DNA from: Tenacibaculum sp. AHE14PA
Lineage (GTDB): Bacteria > Bacteroidota > Bacteroidia > Flavobacteriales > Flavobacteriaceae
Assembly (NCBI RefSeq): GCF_019278465.1
Contig: NZ_CP058983.1
Location: 1,735,501-1,799,500 of the forward strand
DNA length: 64,000 nucleotides
Direction: 5' to 3'
Below, piece by piece: positions 33,709-43,132 of the stretch. Under the pieces are notes generated by a model. That model had not been told where the DNA came from. It searched no databases and saw only the letters and a list, made by a program, of their open reading frames with translations. Made by a program: the position numbers and the translations under genes. Position 1 is the first letter of the stretch. Each line of letters opens with the position of its first letter.

Positions 33709-35088
33709 TTACTTGCTCTTATTTGTACCTAAATAATCTTGTACAGTTCTAAAACCGATATAACTTCTAGCAGTATCAGCATATTCCCAATCACGAGAAC
33801 TTACTTCTAAAAAATATGCCACATCTTTCCAAGAACCGCCACGAATAATTTTTCTTCGATTTTCTTTAATCTCTACATTAGGGTTCATTGTTGATCCCAT
33901 GTAGTAAGACATTTGATTATATGCTGTGTTTGTCCATTCGGCAACATTACCAGCCATATTATACAATCCATATTCATTCGGATTAAAAGAAACAGCTTCT
34001 ACAGTATATAAAGCTCCATCTGCAGCATAATCTCCTCTAACGGGTTTAAAGTTAGCTAAAAAACAACCTCTATCACTTGTTGTACTTGGCCCACCCCAAG
34101 GGTATTTACCATAGTTTAATCCACCACGAGCAGCATATTCCCATTCTGCTTCAGTTGGTAATCTAAAAGAAGGAACTAATCCTAATTTCTTTCTAGAACG
34201 CTGAAAGTTATTTTTTGTTTGTGTTCTCCAGTGACAAAATGCTTTTGCTTGGTTCCAAGTTACACCAACTACAGGATAATTTTCATAAGCTTTGTGTGCA
34301 AAATATTCTTGGTGCATTGGATCGTTGTATGAATAATTAAAATCTTTAATCCACACTGTAGTGTCCGGGTATACATTAATAACTTCATCTTTCATGAAGT
34401 CTTTTCTATTTTTACCTGTTTTAGCAGCTTGTTCGTTATCGAACCAGTAATATCTATAGTTTAATAGTTTTGTGTTAAATGTTCTTATTCCGTTTAAAGC
34501 TTCATCTTTTTTAAGGTATAAAGAATCCATCACTTCTACATAATCAACATCAGGATATTCTTGCTGTTCCCATATAAGTTCTTCTTGCCAATTTAATGGC
34601 TTTAAAGAATCCATTCCTTCTCCTAATTCATAATAGTTTTCACGCATATATTTTGCATATGGTGATTCGTTAATGGTATCCGCAGAAGCAAATGCATATA
34701 ATTGAATCCCTTCTGCATTTTTACCTGCGTTAGCTGGGTCTATGTCTCCTCCTGATGCAAATTCAGCTTGGTACGCTAACTTTGTTCTTGTGATAGAATC
34801 TCTTACCCAAAACACAAATTGCTTGTATTCACTATTAGTAATTTCAGACTCATCCATATAAAAAGGCTGCACTGTAACTGTTTTAGTTGGTGCATTCATA
34901 GCTCCTAACGGGTCTTCATCTTGCTTACCCATCGTAAAAGAACCTCCAGGGATCTTAGCCATTCCGAAAGGTTTTTCTGCAAACCATTTTCTTTTCGACT
35001 TCTCTCCCACTAACTCTCCTCTGTCTCCACTTGAACCACAAGCGTAAATCAGAGATACTAACAATGCAAATATTACTATTTTTTTCAT
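33709..35088 (-). CDS. gldK: Type IX secretion/gliding lipoprotein GldK
   Basis: The 459-residue protein has a lipoprotein signal (LIYACGSSGD, Cys17) and the formylglycine-generating-enzyme fold reused without catalysis (MAKIPGGSFTMGKQDED, VVGVTWNQAKAFCHWR, RLPTEAEWEYAARGG, GNVAEWT, RGGSWKD, YIGFRTVQD). GldK forms the periplasmic ring with GldN that associates with the outer membrane. It starts the gld block. A -7 box candidate lies at 35172-35179, upstream of a leader of about 75 bases. Confidence 0.95.
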   Translation of the reverse strand: MKKIVIFALLVSLIYACGSSGDRGELVGEKSKRKWFAEKPFGMAKIPGGSFTMGKQDEDPLGAMNAPTKTVTVQPFYMDESEITNSEYKQFVFWVRDSITRTKLAYQAEFASGGDIDPANAGKNAEGIQLYAFASADTINESPYAKYMRENYYELGEGMDSLKPLNWQEELIWEQQEYPDVDYVEVMDSLYLKKDEALNGIRTFNTKLLNYRYYWFDNEQAAKTGKNRKDFMKDEVINVYPDTTVWIKDFNYSYNDPMHQEYFAHKAYENYPVVGVTWNQAKAFCHWRTQTKNNFQRSRKKLGLVPSFRLPTEAEWEYAARGGLNYGKYPWGGPSTTSDRGCFLANFKPVRGDYAADGALYTVEAVSFNPNEYGLYNMAGNVAEWTNTAYNQMSYYMGSTMNPNVEIKENRRKIIRGGSWKDVAYFLEVSSRDWEYADTARSYIGFRTVQDYLGTNKSK

Positions 35089-35171
35089 ATTATTCCTTTC
35101 TTATAAAAGAGGTCGTAAACCTATTATTTTTTTTATTAAAAAACAATTACGTGTTATAATTTTTTCAAAAA

Positions 35172-35179
35172 CAAATATA
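35172..35179 (-). promoter_or_regulatory. Candidate -7 box for the gldKLMN operon
   Basis: On the minus strand this is TATATTTG, a full TAnnTTTG match, located between the gldK start and the end of the upstream gene. No well-spaced TTG was found, so the promoter is tentative. Confidence 0.4.
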
Positions 35180-35187
35180 AATAGGTT

Positions 35188-36348
35188 TTAAACAAGCTTT
35201 TGCTGTGCTTTAAACCATCTATCAGGCATCTTTCTTTTTAACGCCTGCTCGTAATCTTTATAGTTACATGGTATTAACGCATGTCTTTTGTGTTTATTAT
35301 TCGAAATTAAATTTATTTCCATCCACCAACGACCACTTTTATCACTTTTATAAAAGTTTATAGGATCATCATCACTTAAAAGTACCGTGAATTTTTGATA
35401 ATTTTCTTTTGTTACAAACGGATAATCTTTTGCTCTGGCATTAACTCCTTCAATAAAATACCAAATCATTTGAGCAATTAAGCTTGCTGTTTGATTGTTT
35501 GAATCTAACCTATGATTATACTCATAAATTCCAAATGAAGTTACTTTATCACTAATCCCTGCATATCTTGCGATTGCACAGATTTCTTCTCCATAAAAAC
35601 CGTTTGGTGATGCGTTATTATTTGCTGGCGCTTCACTTTGACGAACGCAGCCAATATCTACACTAACAATATCTGCATCTCTCATTATAGGCTCCACTAA
35701 AGTTACATCTTTTACTTCACCTAACCTAAAAGCATCAAAATATAATTTATCAAGTAGTTGTATTTCGTCTTGTGAATTAAAATACGTTTGATAGCCTATG
35801 TTACTATAGTTAAACAAATTATTTGGCTGCTCCATAATCACTTTACTTAAAAATGATTTAGAAGATAACTCCTCATCTATAGAACCAATATCAAATCGAC
35901 TATCTACAGACACTAAGTTTACGGTTTGTTCTAAAGAATCGTAAGCTCTATAGTTTGCGTACGTTATATCTTGACTCCCACCAATTAATATCGGGATTAT
36001 ATTTTTCTTTAATAAAGCTTCTATAGATGATGCTACGGCAAAACAAGTATCTTTTGGCGTGCTACCTTGTTCTATATTTCCTAAATCGGCTATTTTAGTA
36101 TGCCAATTACCAGGAAATAATTCATATAGTTTTTCACGAATATATTGTAACTCCTCTCCACAACCTTCATTCTCATTAGCTCCTCTACCATCTTTAACAC
36201 CTATGACAGCAATATTGACACCCGATAAATCAGGAAATCCATTTTCTAAAGTGTAGACCTCAATTTTATGCCCTAAAGATGATGCAGATTGCGACATTAG
36301 ATGTGCAACCACGGTATTTTTAATAGGTGTAAAAAAATTAAAACTCAT
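35188..36348 (-). CDS. Arginase-fold (formimidoylglutamase-like) protein with altered metal site
   Basis: This is a 386-residue ureohydrolase-fold protein. The fold is clear from IIPILIGGSQDITYANYRAY, VNLVSVDSRFDIG and ADIVSVDIGCVRQSEAP. In active arginases, agmatinases and HutG the corresponding motifs are GGDHS, DAHxD and SxDxD. Here GGDH reads GGSQ (residues 123-126), DAHxD reads DSRFD (149-153) and SxDxD reads SVDIG (229-233), so three of six Mn ligands (His, His, Asp) are replaced. A classical dinuclear Mn site is therefore doubtful and catalysis is not assured. It lies between topA and gldK on the same strand; no histidine-degradation genes are nearby. Confidence 0.75.
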   Translation of the reverse strand: MSFNFFTPIKNTVVAHLMSQSASSLGHKIEVYTLENGFPDLSGVNIAVIGVKDGRGANENEGCGEELQYIREKLYELFPGNWHTKIADLGNIEQGSTPKDTCFAVASSIEALLKKNIIPILIGGSQDITYANYRAYDSLEQTVNLVSVDSRFDIGSIDEELSSKSFLSKVIMEQPNNLFNYSNIGYQTYFNSQDEIQLLDKLYFDAFRLGEVKDVTLVEPIMRDADIVSVDIGCVRQSEAPANNNASPNGFYGEEICAIARYAGISDKVTSFGIYEYNHRLDSNNQTASLIAQMIWYFIEGVNARAKDYPFVTKENYQKFTVLLSDDDPINFYKSDKSGRWWMEINLISNNKHKRHALIPCNYKDYEQALKRKMPDRWFKAQQKLV

Positions 36349-36386
36349 CTTTTTTGGGGACTAGGGAATTGGCAATATACTAAACT

Positions 36387-38885
36387 TTATTTCTTTTTCG
36401 CTACTTTCTTTTTAACGACCTTCTTTTTCGCAGTTTTCTTTTTAGGTGTTTTAGCCTCTATTAACTTCACTGCTTCTTCTTTCTTCATCTTCTCGATCTC
36501 TGTAGTTTTCGGTAATTCAACTTTAATTTTACCTTTAATCACATTAAAACGACCCCAACGAGCTTTTTCTACTCGAATACCAACATCTTCCCAGTTATGA
36601 AGAACTTTATCTATTTCCTTTTGCTTTTTAACCTCAATCAACTCAATAATATCTTCATCTGAAAGATTATCGAAATCGTATTTTTTACTTACGTTGATAA
36701 AAATTGAGTTCCATTTTAAGAATGGACCAAAACGACCTACTCCTTTTTGAACTGGTAAATCTTCGTAATAATAAATTGGCGCATCTGCTTTTTGCTTTGC
36801 AACAATCAATTCTTCAGCTCTTGGCAAATCTACTTCCATCGGATTTTCGCCTTTATCTAAAGACACGAACATTGCGCCGAATTTAATATACGGTCCAAAA
36901 CGACCATTAGAAACAATTACTTCTTCATCCTGAAAAGTTCCTAAGTTTTTCGGAAGCAAAAACAATTCTAATGCCTCTTCCATGGTTATTGTACCAAGGT
37001 TTTGATCTTTGTTTAAACTTGCAAATTGCTTCTCTTCATCTTCGGGAGCTCCAATTTGTGCTATTGGCCCAAACTTACCTAAACGTACTAAAACTGTTTT
37101 TCCTGATTCTGGATGCTTTCCTAAAATACGCTCTCCACTTTCTCTTTCTGCATTTTCCTTTACATCTTCTACGTTTTCATGAAATTTAGTATAGAAACCT
37201 TTTATCATTTCTATCCAGTCTTCATCTCCTTCTGAAATATCATCAAAAGAATTTTCAACTCTTGCTGTAAATCCGAAGTCAAGAATATTTGAAAAATTTG
37301 CAACTAAGAAATCATTCACAATATTCCCTATATCTGTAGGTACTAATTTGTTTTTATTTGAACCTGTTTTTTCCGTCAACATTTCACTTTCTACAGTTCC
37401 TTTAGACAAAATCATTTGTTCGTAATTTCTCTCTACCCCTTCATTATCACCTTTTTCTACATAACCTCTTCGTTGAACGGTAGAAATTGTTGGTGCATAT
37501 GTTGATGGTCTACCAATACCTAACTCTTCTAATTGTTTTACTAAAGATGCCTCTGTAAAACGGTAAGGTGCGCTTGTAAAACGCTGTGTTGCGTTTATAT
37601 ATATATATTCTAAGCTTTCACCTGTCTTTAAATTTGGTAGCATTCCTGCCTGCTCTTCTTCTTCGTTATCTGTTCCTTCTAAATATACTTTTAAGAAACC
37701 ATCAAACTTTATCATTTCACCGTTTGCAGTGAATATCTTTTTATTTCCTGAGTTCTCTATTTTAACGTTGGTACGCTCTAATTGTGCATCACTCATTTGA
37801 GAAGCCAATGTTCTTTTCCATATTAAGTCATACAACCTTGTTTGATCGTACTCACTATTTATAGAGTGTTTTTTCATCTCAGTAGGACGAATTGCTTCAT
37901 GGGCTTCTTGAGCTCCTTTTGCCTTCGACTTAAAGACACGCTGCTTACTATATTCCTTTCCGTAATAATTACTAATTTCTTCTTCAGCAGCATTTCTTGC
38001 GTCTACAGATAAGTTCACACTATCTGTTCTCATATAAGTAATTAAACCGGCTTCATATAAACGCTGTGCTACTTGCATTGTTTTCGCTACAGGAAAACCT
38101 AATTTTCTAGAAGCTTCTTGCTGTAGTGTTGATGTTGTAAATGGTGCTGCTGGAGATTTTTTTGCTGGTTTTTTAGTTAAATCAGCTATAGAAAAATCGG
38201 CATCTGAACAAGACTTTAAGAAATCTTCTGCTAGTTTTTTTGAATCAAAATTCTTCGGAATTGTAGCCTTAAAAGTTTTACCTTCTGTGTTAGAAAACTG
38301 AGCAACTACTTTATAATGAGTTTCTGATTTAAAATCAAGAATACTTCGTTCTCTTTCTACAATTAAACGAACTGCTACAGATTGTACCCTACCTGCAGAC
38401 AAACCACCTTTTACTTTACGCCATAAAACAGGCGATAATTCGTACCCAACAAGCCTATCTAAAACTCTACGCGCTTGTTGTGCGTTTACCATATTATAGT
38501 CTATATCTCTTGGATTTTCGACTGCTTTTAAAATGGCATTTTTTGTTATCTCGTGAAAAACAATACGTTTTGTATTGTCATCATTTAATTTTAATTGTTC
38601 TTTTAAATGCCAAGCAATTGCTTCACCCTCTCGATCCTCATCACTCGCTAACCAAACAGTTTCTGCTTTTTTTGCTAAAGCTTTTAACTTCTTAACAACG
38701 GGCTTCTTATCATCAGAAACAATGTATTTCGGACTAAAATCGCCATCAACATCAATTCCTAATTCTTTCGATGGTAAATCTGCGATATGACCATAGCTAG
38801 ATTCTACTTGAAAATCTTTACCTAAAAATTTCTCAATTGTTTTTGCCTTTGCAGGTGACTCAACTATAACTAAATTCTTTGCCAT
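36387..38885 (-). CDS. topA: DNA topoisomerase I
   Basis: The type IA enzyme relaxes negative supercoils. The TOPRIM domain is at the N-terminus (NLVIVESPAKAKTIEKFLG, YGHIADLP, WLASDEDREGEAIAWHL). The active tyrosine is in LYEAGLITYMRTDSVNLS near residue 284. The C-terminal region contains repeated GRFGP-type topoisomerase C-terminal modules (LVRLGKFGPIAQIG, VSNGRFGPYIKFG, GVGRFGPFLKW) without zinc cysteines and ends with a Lys-rich tail. The start chosen is ATG 38885 (MAKNLVIVESP), giving 832 residues; an upstream in-frame start at 38897 would add four residues. Confidence 0.96.
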   Translation of the reverse strand: MAKNLVIVESPAKAKTIEKFLGKDFQVESSYGHIADLPSKELGIDVDGDFSPKYIVSDDKKPVVKKLKALAKKAETVWLASDEDREGEAIAWHLKEQLKLNDDNTKRIVFHEITKNAILKAVENPRDIDYNMVNAQQARRVLDRLVGYELSPVLWRKVKGGLSAGRVQSVAVRLIVERERSILDFKSETHYKVVAQFSNTEGKTFKATIPKNFDSKKLAEDFLKSCSDADFSIADLTKKPAKKSPAAPFTTSTLQQEASRKLGFPVAKTMQVAQRLYEAGLITYMRTDSVNLSVDARNAAEEEISNYYGKEYSKQRVFKSKAKGAQEAHEAIRPTEMKKHSINSEYDQTRLYDLIWKRTLASQMSDAQLERTNVKIENSGNKKIFTANGEMIKFDGFLKVYLEGTDNEEEEQAGMLPNLKTGESLEYIYINATQRFTSAPYRFTEASLVKQLEELGIGRPSTYAPTISTVQRRGYVEKGDNEGVERNYEQMILSKGTVESEMLTEKTGSNKNKLVPTDIGNIVNDFLVANFSNILDFGFTARVENSFDDISEGDEDWIEMIKGFYTKFHENVEDVKENAERESGERILGKHPESGKTVLVRLGKFGPIAQIGAPEDEEKQFASLNKDQNLGTITMEEALELFLLPKNLGTFQDEEVIVSNGRFGPYIKFGAMFVSLDKGENPMEVDLPRAEELIVAKQKADAPIYYYEDLPVQKGVGRFGPFLKWNSIFINVSKKYDFDNLSDEDIIELIEVKKQKEIDKVLHNWEDVGIRVEKARWGRFNVIKGKIKVELPKTTEIEKMKKEEAVKLIEAKTPKKKTAKKKVVKKKVAKKK

Positions 38886-38940
38886 ATCTCTTTTCAATTA
38901 TCTCTTTTTACATCAGATATATAATGATGCTTGGAATTTG

Positions 38941-38948
38941 CAAAAGTA
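38941..38948 (-). promoter_or_regulatory. Candidate -7 box for topA
   Basis: On the minus strand this reads TACTTTTG, a TAnnTTTG match about 55 bases upstream of the topA start. The region further upstream is A/T homopolymer, and no -33 TTG is seen. Confidence 0.35.
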
Positions 38949-39055
38949 GAATGTTTTTTTTAAAAAAAAACTTTTTGTTGCACTTAAGGTTTAAAATCGA
39001 TTCTAAATTAACAATAAATTTCTGCCAATTTGTCATAATTTTTATATTTTGGTTG

Positions 39056-39063
39056 TATCTTTG
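39056..39063 (+). promoter_or_regulatory. Candidate -7 box for miaB
   Basis: TATCTTTG fits TAnnTTTG and lies 15 bases before the ATG at 39078. The nearest upstream TTG is 23 bases away (39030-39032), longer than usual. Confidence 0.4.
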
Positions 39064-39077
39064 CCTCCATTTTTAAT

Positions 39078-40538
39078 ATGAATATGGAGCACACTGAGAA
39101 GGTTATAGATGAAAAAGTACAAGGGCAAGCTCTTGTTACTGAGACGAAAAAAGAGAACACTAAAAAATTATTTATAGAGAGTTACGGTTGTCAAATGAAC
39201 ATGAACGACAGCGAAATTGTAGCTTCTATTTTAGCAGAACAAGGTTTTAACACCACACAAGTTCTAGAAGAAGCCGATTTAGTTTTAGTAAATACATGTT
39301 CTATTAGAGAGAAAGCCGAAACTACAATTCGTAAACGTTTACAAAAATACAACGCTGTTAAAAAAACAAATCCGACGATGAAAGTTGGTGTTCTTGGTTG
39401 TATGGCCGAACGTTTAAAAGAAAAATTTTTAGAGGAAGAAAAAATCGTTGATTTGGTTGTAGGACCAGATGCATATAGAGATTTACCAAACCTATTAGAG
39501 GAGATTGATGCTGGTAGAGATGCTATAAACGTAATTTTATCTAAAGAAGAAACTTATGGTGATGTTGCTCCGGTTCGTTTAAATTCTAACGGGGTTTCTG
39601 CCTTTGTATCTATTACGCGTGGTTGCGATAATATGTGTACTTTTTGTGTGGTTCCGTTTACACGTGGTCGCGAAAGAAGTAGAGATCCTAAAAGTGTTTT
39701 AGAGGAAATTAAATCGATGCATGATCAAAACTTTAAAGAAATTACTTTACTTGGTCAAAATGTAGATAGCTATTTATGGTATGGTGGTGGATTGAAAAAA
39801 GATTTTACTAAAGCTTCTGAAATAGCACAAGCTACTGCTGTAGATTTTGCTCAGTTACTAGACATGTGTGCTACTGAGTTTCCTAAAATGAGGTTCCGTT
39901 TTGCAACCTCAAATCCGCAAGACATGAGTTTAGACGTAATTCACACCATGGCAAAACATAAAAACATTTGTAAATACCTTCACCTACCTGTGCAAAGTGG
40001 AAGTAATGCAATGTTAAAAGCCATGAACCGTCAACACACTCGTGAAGAATACAAAGAATTGGTTGACAATATCTTTAAAATAATTCCAGAAATGTCTTTA
40101 TCACAAGATATGATTGTTGGTTTTTGTGGTGAAACAGAAGAAGATCATCAAGATACTTTGGATTTAATGAGGTATGTAAAATACGACTTCGGTTTTATGT
40201 TTGCTTACTCTGAACGACCTGGAACATTGGCTGCCAAGAAAATGCCAGACGATGTACCATTTGCCACCAAGAAAAGACGTTTACAAGAAATTATCGATTT
40301 ACAGCAAGAACACGCTTTATATAGAACACAACAACATTTAGGAAAAACTGAAGAATTCTTAATTGAAGGAACTTCTAAAAAGAACCCGAATGAATGGAAA
40401 GCTAGAAATACGCAGAACACCGTATGTGTTTTTCCTAAAGAAAATTATAAATTAGGTGAGTTTGTAATGATAAAAATAGAAGATTGTACTTCGGCTACCT
40501 TAAAAGGAACTGTGCTTGGGTATTCAGATAATAATTAA
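39078..40538 (+). CDS. miaB: tRNA-2-methylthio-N6-isopentenyladenosine synthase MiaB
   Basis: The 486-residue radical SAM enzyme adds a methylthio group to i6A37 in tRNAs reading codons that begin with U. The N-terminal MTTase domain has its cluster cysteines in YGCQMNMNDSE, VNTCSIREKAE and VLGCMAERLK. The radical SAM motif is RGCDNMCTFCVVPFTRGRERS. A TRAM domain closes the protein (about residues 420-482). The N-terminus is longer than average by about 20 residues, but no later start fits better. It begins a rightward run toward groEL. The two tRNA-Phe genes in this window encode one class of its substrates. Confidence 0.96.
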   Translation: MNMEHTEKVIDEKVQGQALVTETKKENTKKLFIESYGCQMNMNDSEIVASILAEQGFNTTQVLEEADLVLVNTCSIREKAETTIRKRLQKYNAVKKTNPTMKVGVLGCMAERLKEKFLEEEKIVDLVVGPDAYRDLPNLLEEIDAGRDAINVILSKEETYGDVAPVRLNSNGVSAFVSITRGCDNMCTFCVVPFTRGRERSRDPKSVLEEIKSMHDQNFKEITLLGQNVDSYLWYGGGLKKDFTKASEIAQATAVDFAQLLDMCATEFPKMRFRFATSNPQDMSLDVIHTMAKHKNICKYLHLPVQSGSNAMLKAMNRQHTREEYKELVDNIFKIIPEMSLSQDMIVGFCGETEEDHQDTLDLMRYVKYDFGFMFAYSERPGTLAAKKMPDDVPFATKKRRLQEIIDLQQEHALYRTQQHLGKTEEFLIEGTSKKNPNEWKARNTQNTVCVFPKENYKLGEFVMIKIEDCTSATLKGTVLGYSDNN

Positions 40539-40613
40539 TTTTTAGAAAAGAGCAGCAAGAGAAAACATCAACCCTTTTCTCTTATTCTTTTTTCTCTATT
40601 CTAAAGAAAAAAT

Positions 40614-41843
40614 ATGGAAAACCTACAAGCAATAAAACAACGATTTGGTATTATCGGTAACGATACACAATTAAACCGTGCTATAGAAAAATCTATTCGT
40701 GTAGCCCCAACTGATATTTCAGTTTTAGTTACTGGAGAAAGTGGCGTAGGTAAAGAAAGTATTCCTAGAATAATTCACCAATTATCACACAGAAAACACG
40801 CTAAATACATTGCTGTTAACTGTGGAGCAATTCCTGAAGGAACGATTGACAGTGAACTTTTCGGTCATGAAAAGGGCGCTTTTACAGGAGCCACTGCTGC
40901 TCGTAAAGGGTATTTTGAAGTTGCGGATGGCGGAACCATTTTTTTAGATGAAGTAGGTGAATTACCATTAACAACACAAGTACGTTTATTACGTGTTTTA
41001 GAAAATGGTGAGTTTATAAAAGTAGGATCATCACAAGTACAAAAAACTGACGTTCGTATTGTTGCAGCTACCAATGTAAACATGCAACAAGCTATTTCAA
41101 AAGAAAAATTTAGAGAAGATTTATATTATCGTTTAAGTACCATTGAAATCGACTTACCTGCTTTACGCGACCGTAATGAAGATATTCACTTGCTTTTTAG
41201 AAAATTTGCTTCTGATTTTGCTCAAAAGTACCGAATGCCAACAATTCGTTTAGATGATAATGCTACAAAAGTATTGTTAAACTATCGTTTTCCTGGTAAC
41301 ATTCGTCAGTTAAGAAACTTAGCCGAACAAATTTCTGTTGTAGAAGAAAGTCGTTTAATTACTGCCGAAAAACTAGTGCAATACCTTCCAAAGAACAATG
41401 GAAACCTTCCTGCAGTAATCGGTAAACAATCTAGCAATTCTGATTTTGCGAACGAACGAGATATTATGTATAAAATCTTGTTTGATATGCGTAACGACAT
41501 TAACGATCTAAAAAAATTAACCTTAGATTTAATGCAAAACGGAGACGCTGAACAAGTGAAAGAAGAAAATCACGGATTAATAGAACGTATTTATCAAGAA
41601 ACAGAAAAACCAGAAGATCATAACTTCGAGGTTGTTAAAATTCCGCAATCATCATCTACTCAAAATAATTACGAATATGCTGAAACAATTGAGGAAGACG
41701 AAAACTTATCATTACAAGAAAAAGAAATTGAAATGATTCGAAAATCGTTAGAAAAAAACAGCAACAAACGTAAGTTAGCTGCAAAAGAATTAGGTATTTC
41801 TGAACGAACTTTATACCGAAAAATAAAACAATACGATTTATAA
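40614..41843 (+). CDS. Sigma-54-dependent transcriptional activator without sensor domain
   Basis: The 409-residue protein begins almost at once with the AAA+ domain: Walker A GESGVGKE (41-48), the sigma-54 contact loop GAFTGA (88-93), Walker B TIFLDEVGE, and arginine-containing FREDLYYRLSTIEIDLPALRDRNEDI. A Fis-type helix-turn-helix is at the end (RKLAAKELGISERTLYRKIKQYDL). A variable helical region (about 270-370) joins them. There is no receiver, GAF or PAS domain, so regulation must come from expression, from the linker or from a partner. Its position between miaB and lptE suggests an envelope-related regulon, but targets are unknown. Confidence 0.92.
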   Translation: MENLQAIKQRFGIIGNDTQLNRAIEKSIRVAPTDISVLVTGESGVGKESIPRIIHQLSHRKHAKYIAVNCGAIPEGTIDSELFGHEKGAFTGATAARKGYFEVADGGTIFLDEVGELPLTTQVRLLRVLENGEFIKVGSSQVQKTDVRIVAATNVNMQQAISKEKFREDLYYRLSTIEIDLPALRDRNEDIHLLFRKFASDFAQKYRMPTIRLDDNATKVLLNYRFPGNIRQLRNLAEQISVVEESRLITAEKLVQYLPKNNGNLPAVIGKQSSNSDFANERDIMYKILFDMRNDINDLKKLTLDLMQNGDAEQVKEENHGLIERIYQETEKPEDHNFEVVKIPQSSSTQNNYEYAETIEEDENLSLQEKEIEMIRKSLEKNSNKRKLAAKELGISERTLYRKIKQYDL

Positions 41844-41889
41844 AATATTCGTTAAAATTATACTCTTTGAATTGTTTACTTTTGATTTT

Positions 41890-42396
41890 ATGAAAAAACT
41901 TTTTTACAATATTCTTTTTATTACCACATCAATTATATTAATAAGTTGTGGCGCCTATTCATTTACTGGAGGAAATACCGGTAATGCTAAAACCATTCAG
42001 ATTGATTTCTTTCCGAATCAGGCTCCTTTAATAGAACCAACGTTAAGTCAGGAATTTACACAAAATCTTCGCGATTTATTTACACGTCAAACAAATTTAA
42101 CCTTAGTTAACTCTAACGGAGACTTGCATTTTTCTGGAGAAATAACCGATTATCGAATTACACCTATGAGTGCTACCGCAAATCAAACTGCAGCACAAAA
42201 TCGATTAACAATTTCTGTAAATGTTATCTATGAAAACAAGTTAGAAGAAAAAGATAATTTCGAAAAACGTTTTTCTTTTTACTACGATTACGGAGCTACA
42301 CAACAACTGTCTGGCGGTGTATTAGATACTGCTTTAAAAGAAATTTTAGAAAGAATCACACAAGATATTTTCAATGCATCTGTTGCTAAGTGGTAA
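41890..42396 (+). CDS. lptE: LPS-assembly lipoprotein LptE
   Basis: From ATG 41890 this is a 168-residue lipoprotein with a signal ending IILISCGAYSFTGG (Cys20). The mature part has the LptE pattern of strands and helices: AKTIQIDFFPNQAPLIEPTLSQEFTQNLRDLFTRQ, LHFSGEITDYRITPM, and a C-terminal helix. LptE plugs the LptD barrel that inserts lipopolysaccharide into the outer membrane. The frame begins at 41872, but the extra six residues precede the signal and are unlikely. The sigma-54 regulator ends 46 bases upstream. Confidence 0.88.
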   Translation: MKKLFYNILFITTSIILISCGAYSFTGGNTGNAKTIQIDFFPNQAPLIEPTLSQEFTQNLRDLFTRQTNLTLVNSNGDLHFSGEITDYRITPMSATANQTAAQNRLTISVNVIYENKLEEKDNFEKRFSFYYDYGATQQLSGGVLDTALKEILERITQDIFNASVAKW

Positions 42397-42400
42397 ATAA

Positions 42401-43132
42401 TTGGATAAAAAAAAATACATACATGTTCTAAAGAAGCCAAGTGCTATTTCGCAAGAAATTAGTACTGAGCTTAAAAATGTTATCCAACAATATCCTTATT
42501 TTCAATCAGCAAGAACTTTAGAGTTAAAAACTTTAAAAAATAAAGACAGTTTTAAATACAATAACGAATTAAAAATAACAGCAGCTTACACCATAGATCG
42601 TAGTGTTTTATTTGATTTTATCACCTCTAAGTCTTTTAAAGAAATTTCGAATCTGAAAGAGAAAAAAGCGAGTTTAAAAGAAATCCTTCTTCCTAATAAA
42701 AAAGAAACTACAAATATTGAGAAAGATTTAGCTATAGGTAAACCTTTAGCTTTTACTAAAAGTGAATCATTTTCATTTAATCAATGGCTACAACTCTCTT
42801 CTAAAAATGTAATAACAAGAGATGCTATTTCAAGCAAAAAAGAGGTTATTACTCCTATAAACTTAGAAAAAAACGCAATTATTGATCGTTTTATTGAGAA
42901 ATCACCTAAAATATCTCGTCCAAGTAAAACAAACCCATCGGAGATTAAAACCACTTTAAGTAAGCAAAATTCTCAATTAGCAACCGAAACACTAGCCAAG
43001 GTTTATCTAGAACAAAAAAAATATGAAAGCGCAATACAAGCTTATAAAATATTAAGTTTGAAATATCCAGAAAAAAGTGGTTTCTTTGCAGACCAAATTA
43101 AGAGAATACAAATTTTACAAAAAAATAAATAA
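42401..43132 (+). CDS. TPR-like protein, function unknown
   Basis: The 243-residue protein starts at TTG 42401, four bases after lptE, and its stop overlaps the secG ATG by one base. The N-terminal segment (IHVLKKPSAISQEISTELKNVIQQYPYFQSARTLELKTLKNKDSFKYNNELKITAAYTIDRSVLFDFI) is conserved-looking and the C-terminal end carries TPR-like helices (LATETLAKVYLEQKKYESAIQAYKILSLKYPEK). It has no signal peptide or membrane span, so it is cytoplasmic, perhaps linked to Lpt or Sec machinery by context only. Confidence 0.75.
   Translation: MDKKKYIHVLKKPSAISQEISTELKNVIQQYPYFQSARTLELKTLKNKDSFKYNNELKITAAYTIDRSVLFDFITSKSFKEISNLKEKKASLKEILLPNKKETTNIEKDLAIGKPLAFTKSESFSFNQWLQLSSKNVITRDAISSKKEVITPINLEKNAIIDRFIEKSPKISRPSKTNPSEIKTTLSKQNSQLATETLAKVYLEQKKYESAIQAYKILSLKYPEKSGFFADQIKRIQILQKNK

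Noticed and set aside
30552-35088. Searched around gldKLMN for further gliding or type IX genes (gldJ, porV, sprA)
   Set aside because: None was recognised; the neighbours are topA, the arginase-fold gene and the DAO gene. The barrel at 16074 resembles PorV-type proteins only weakly.
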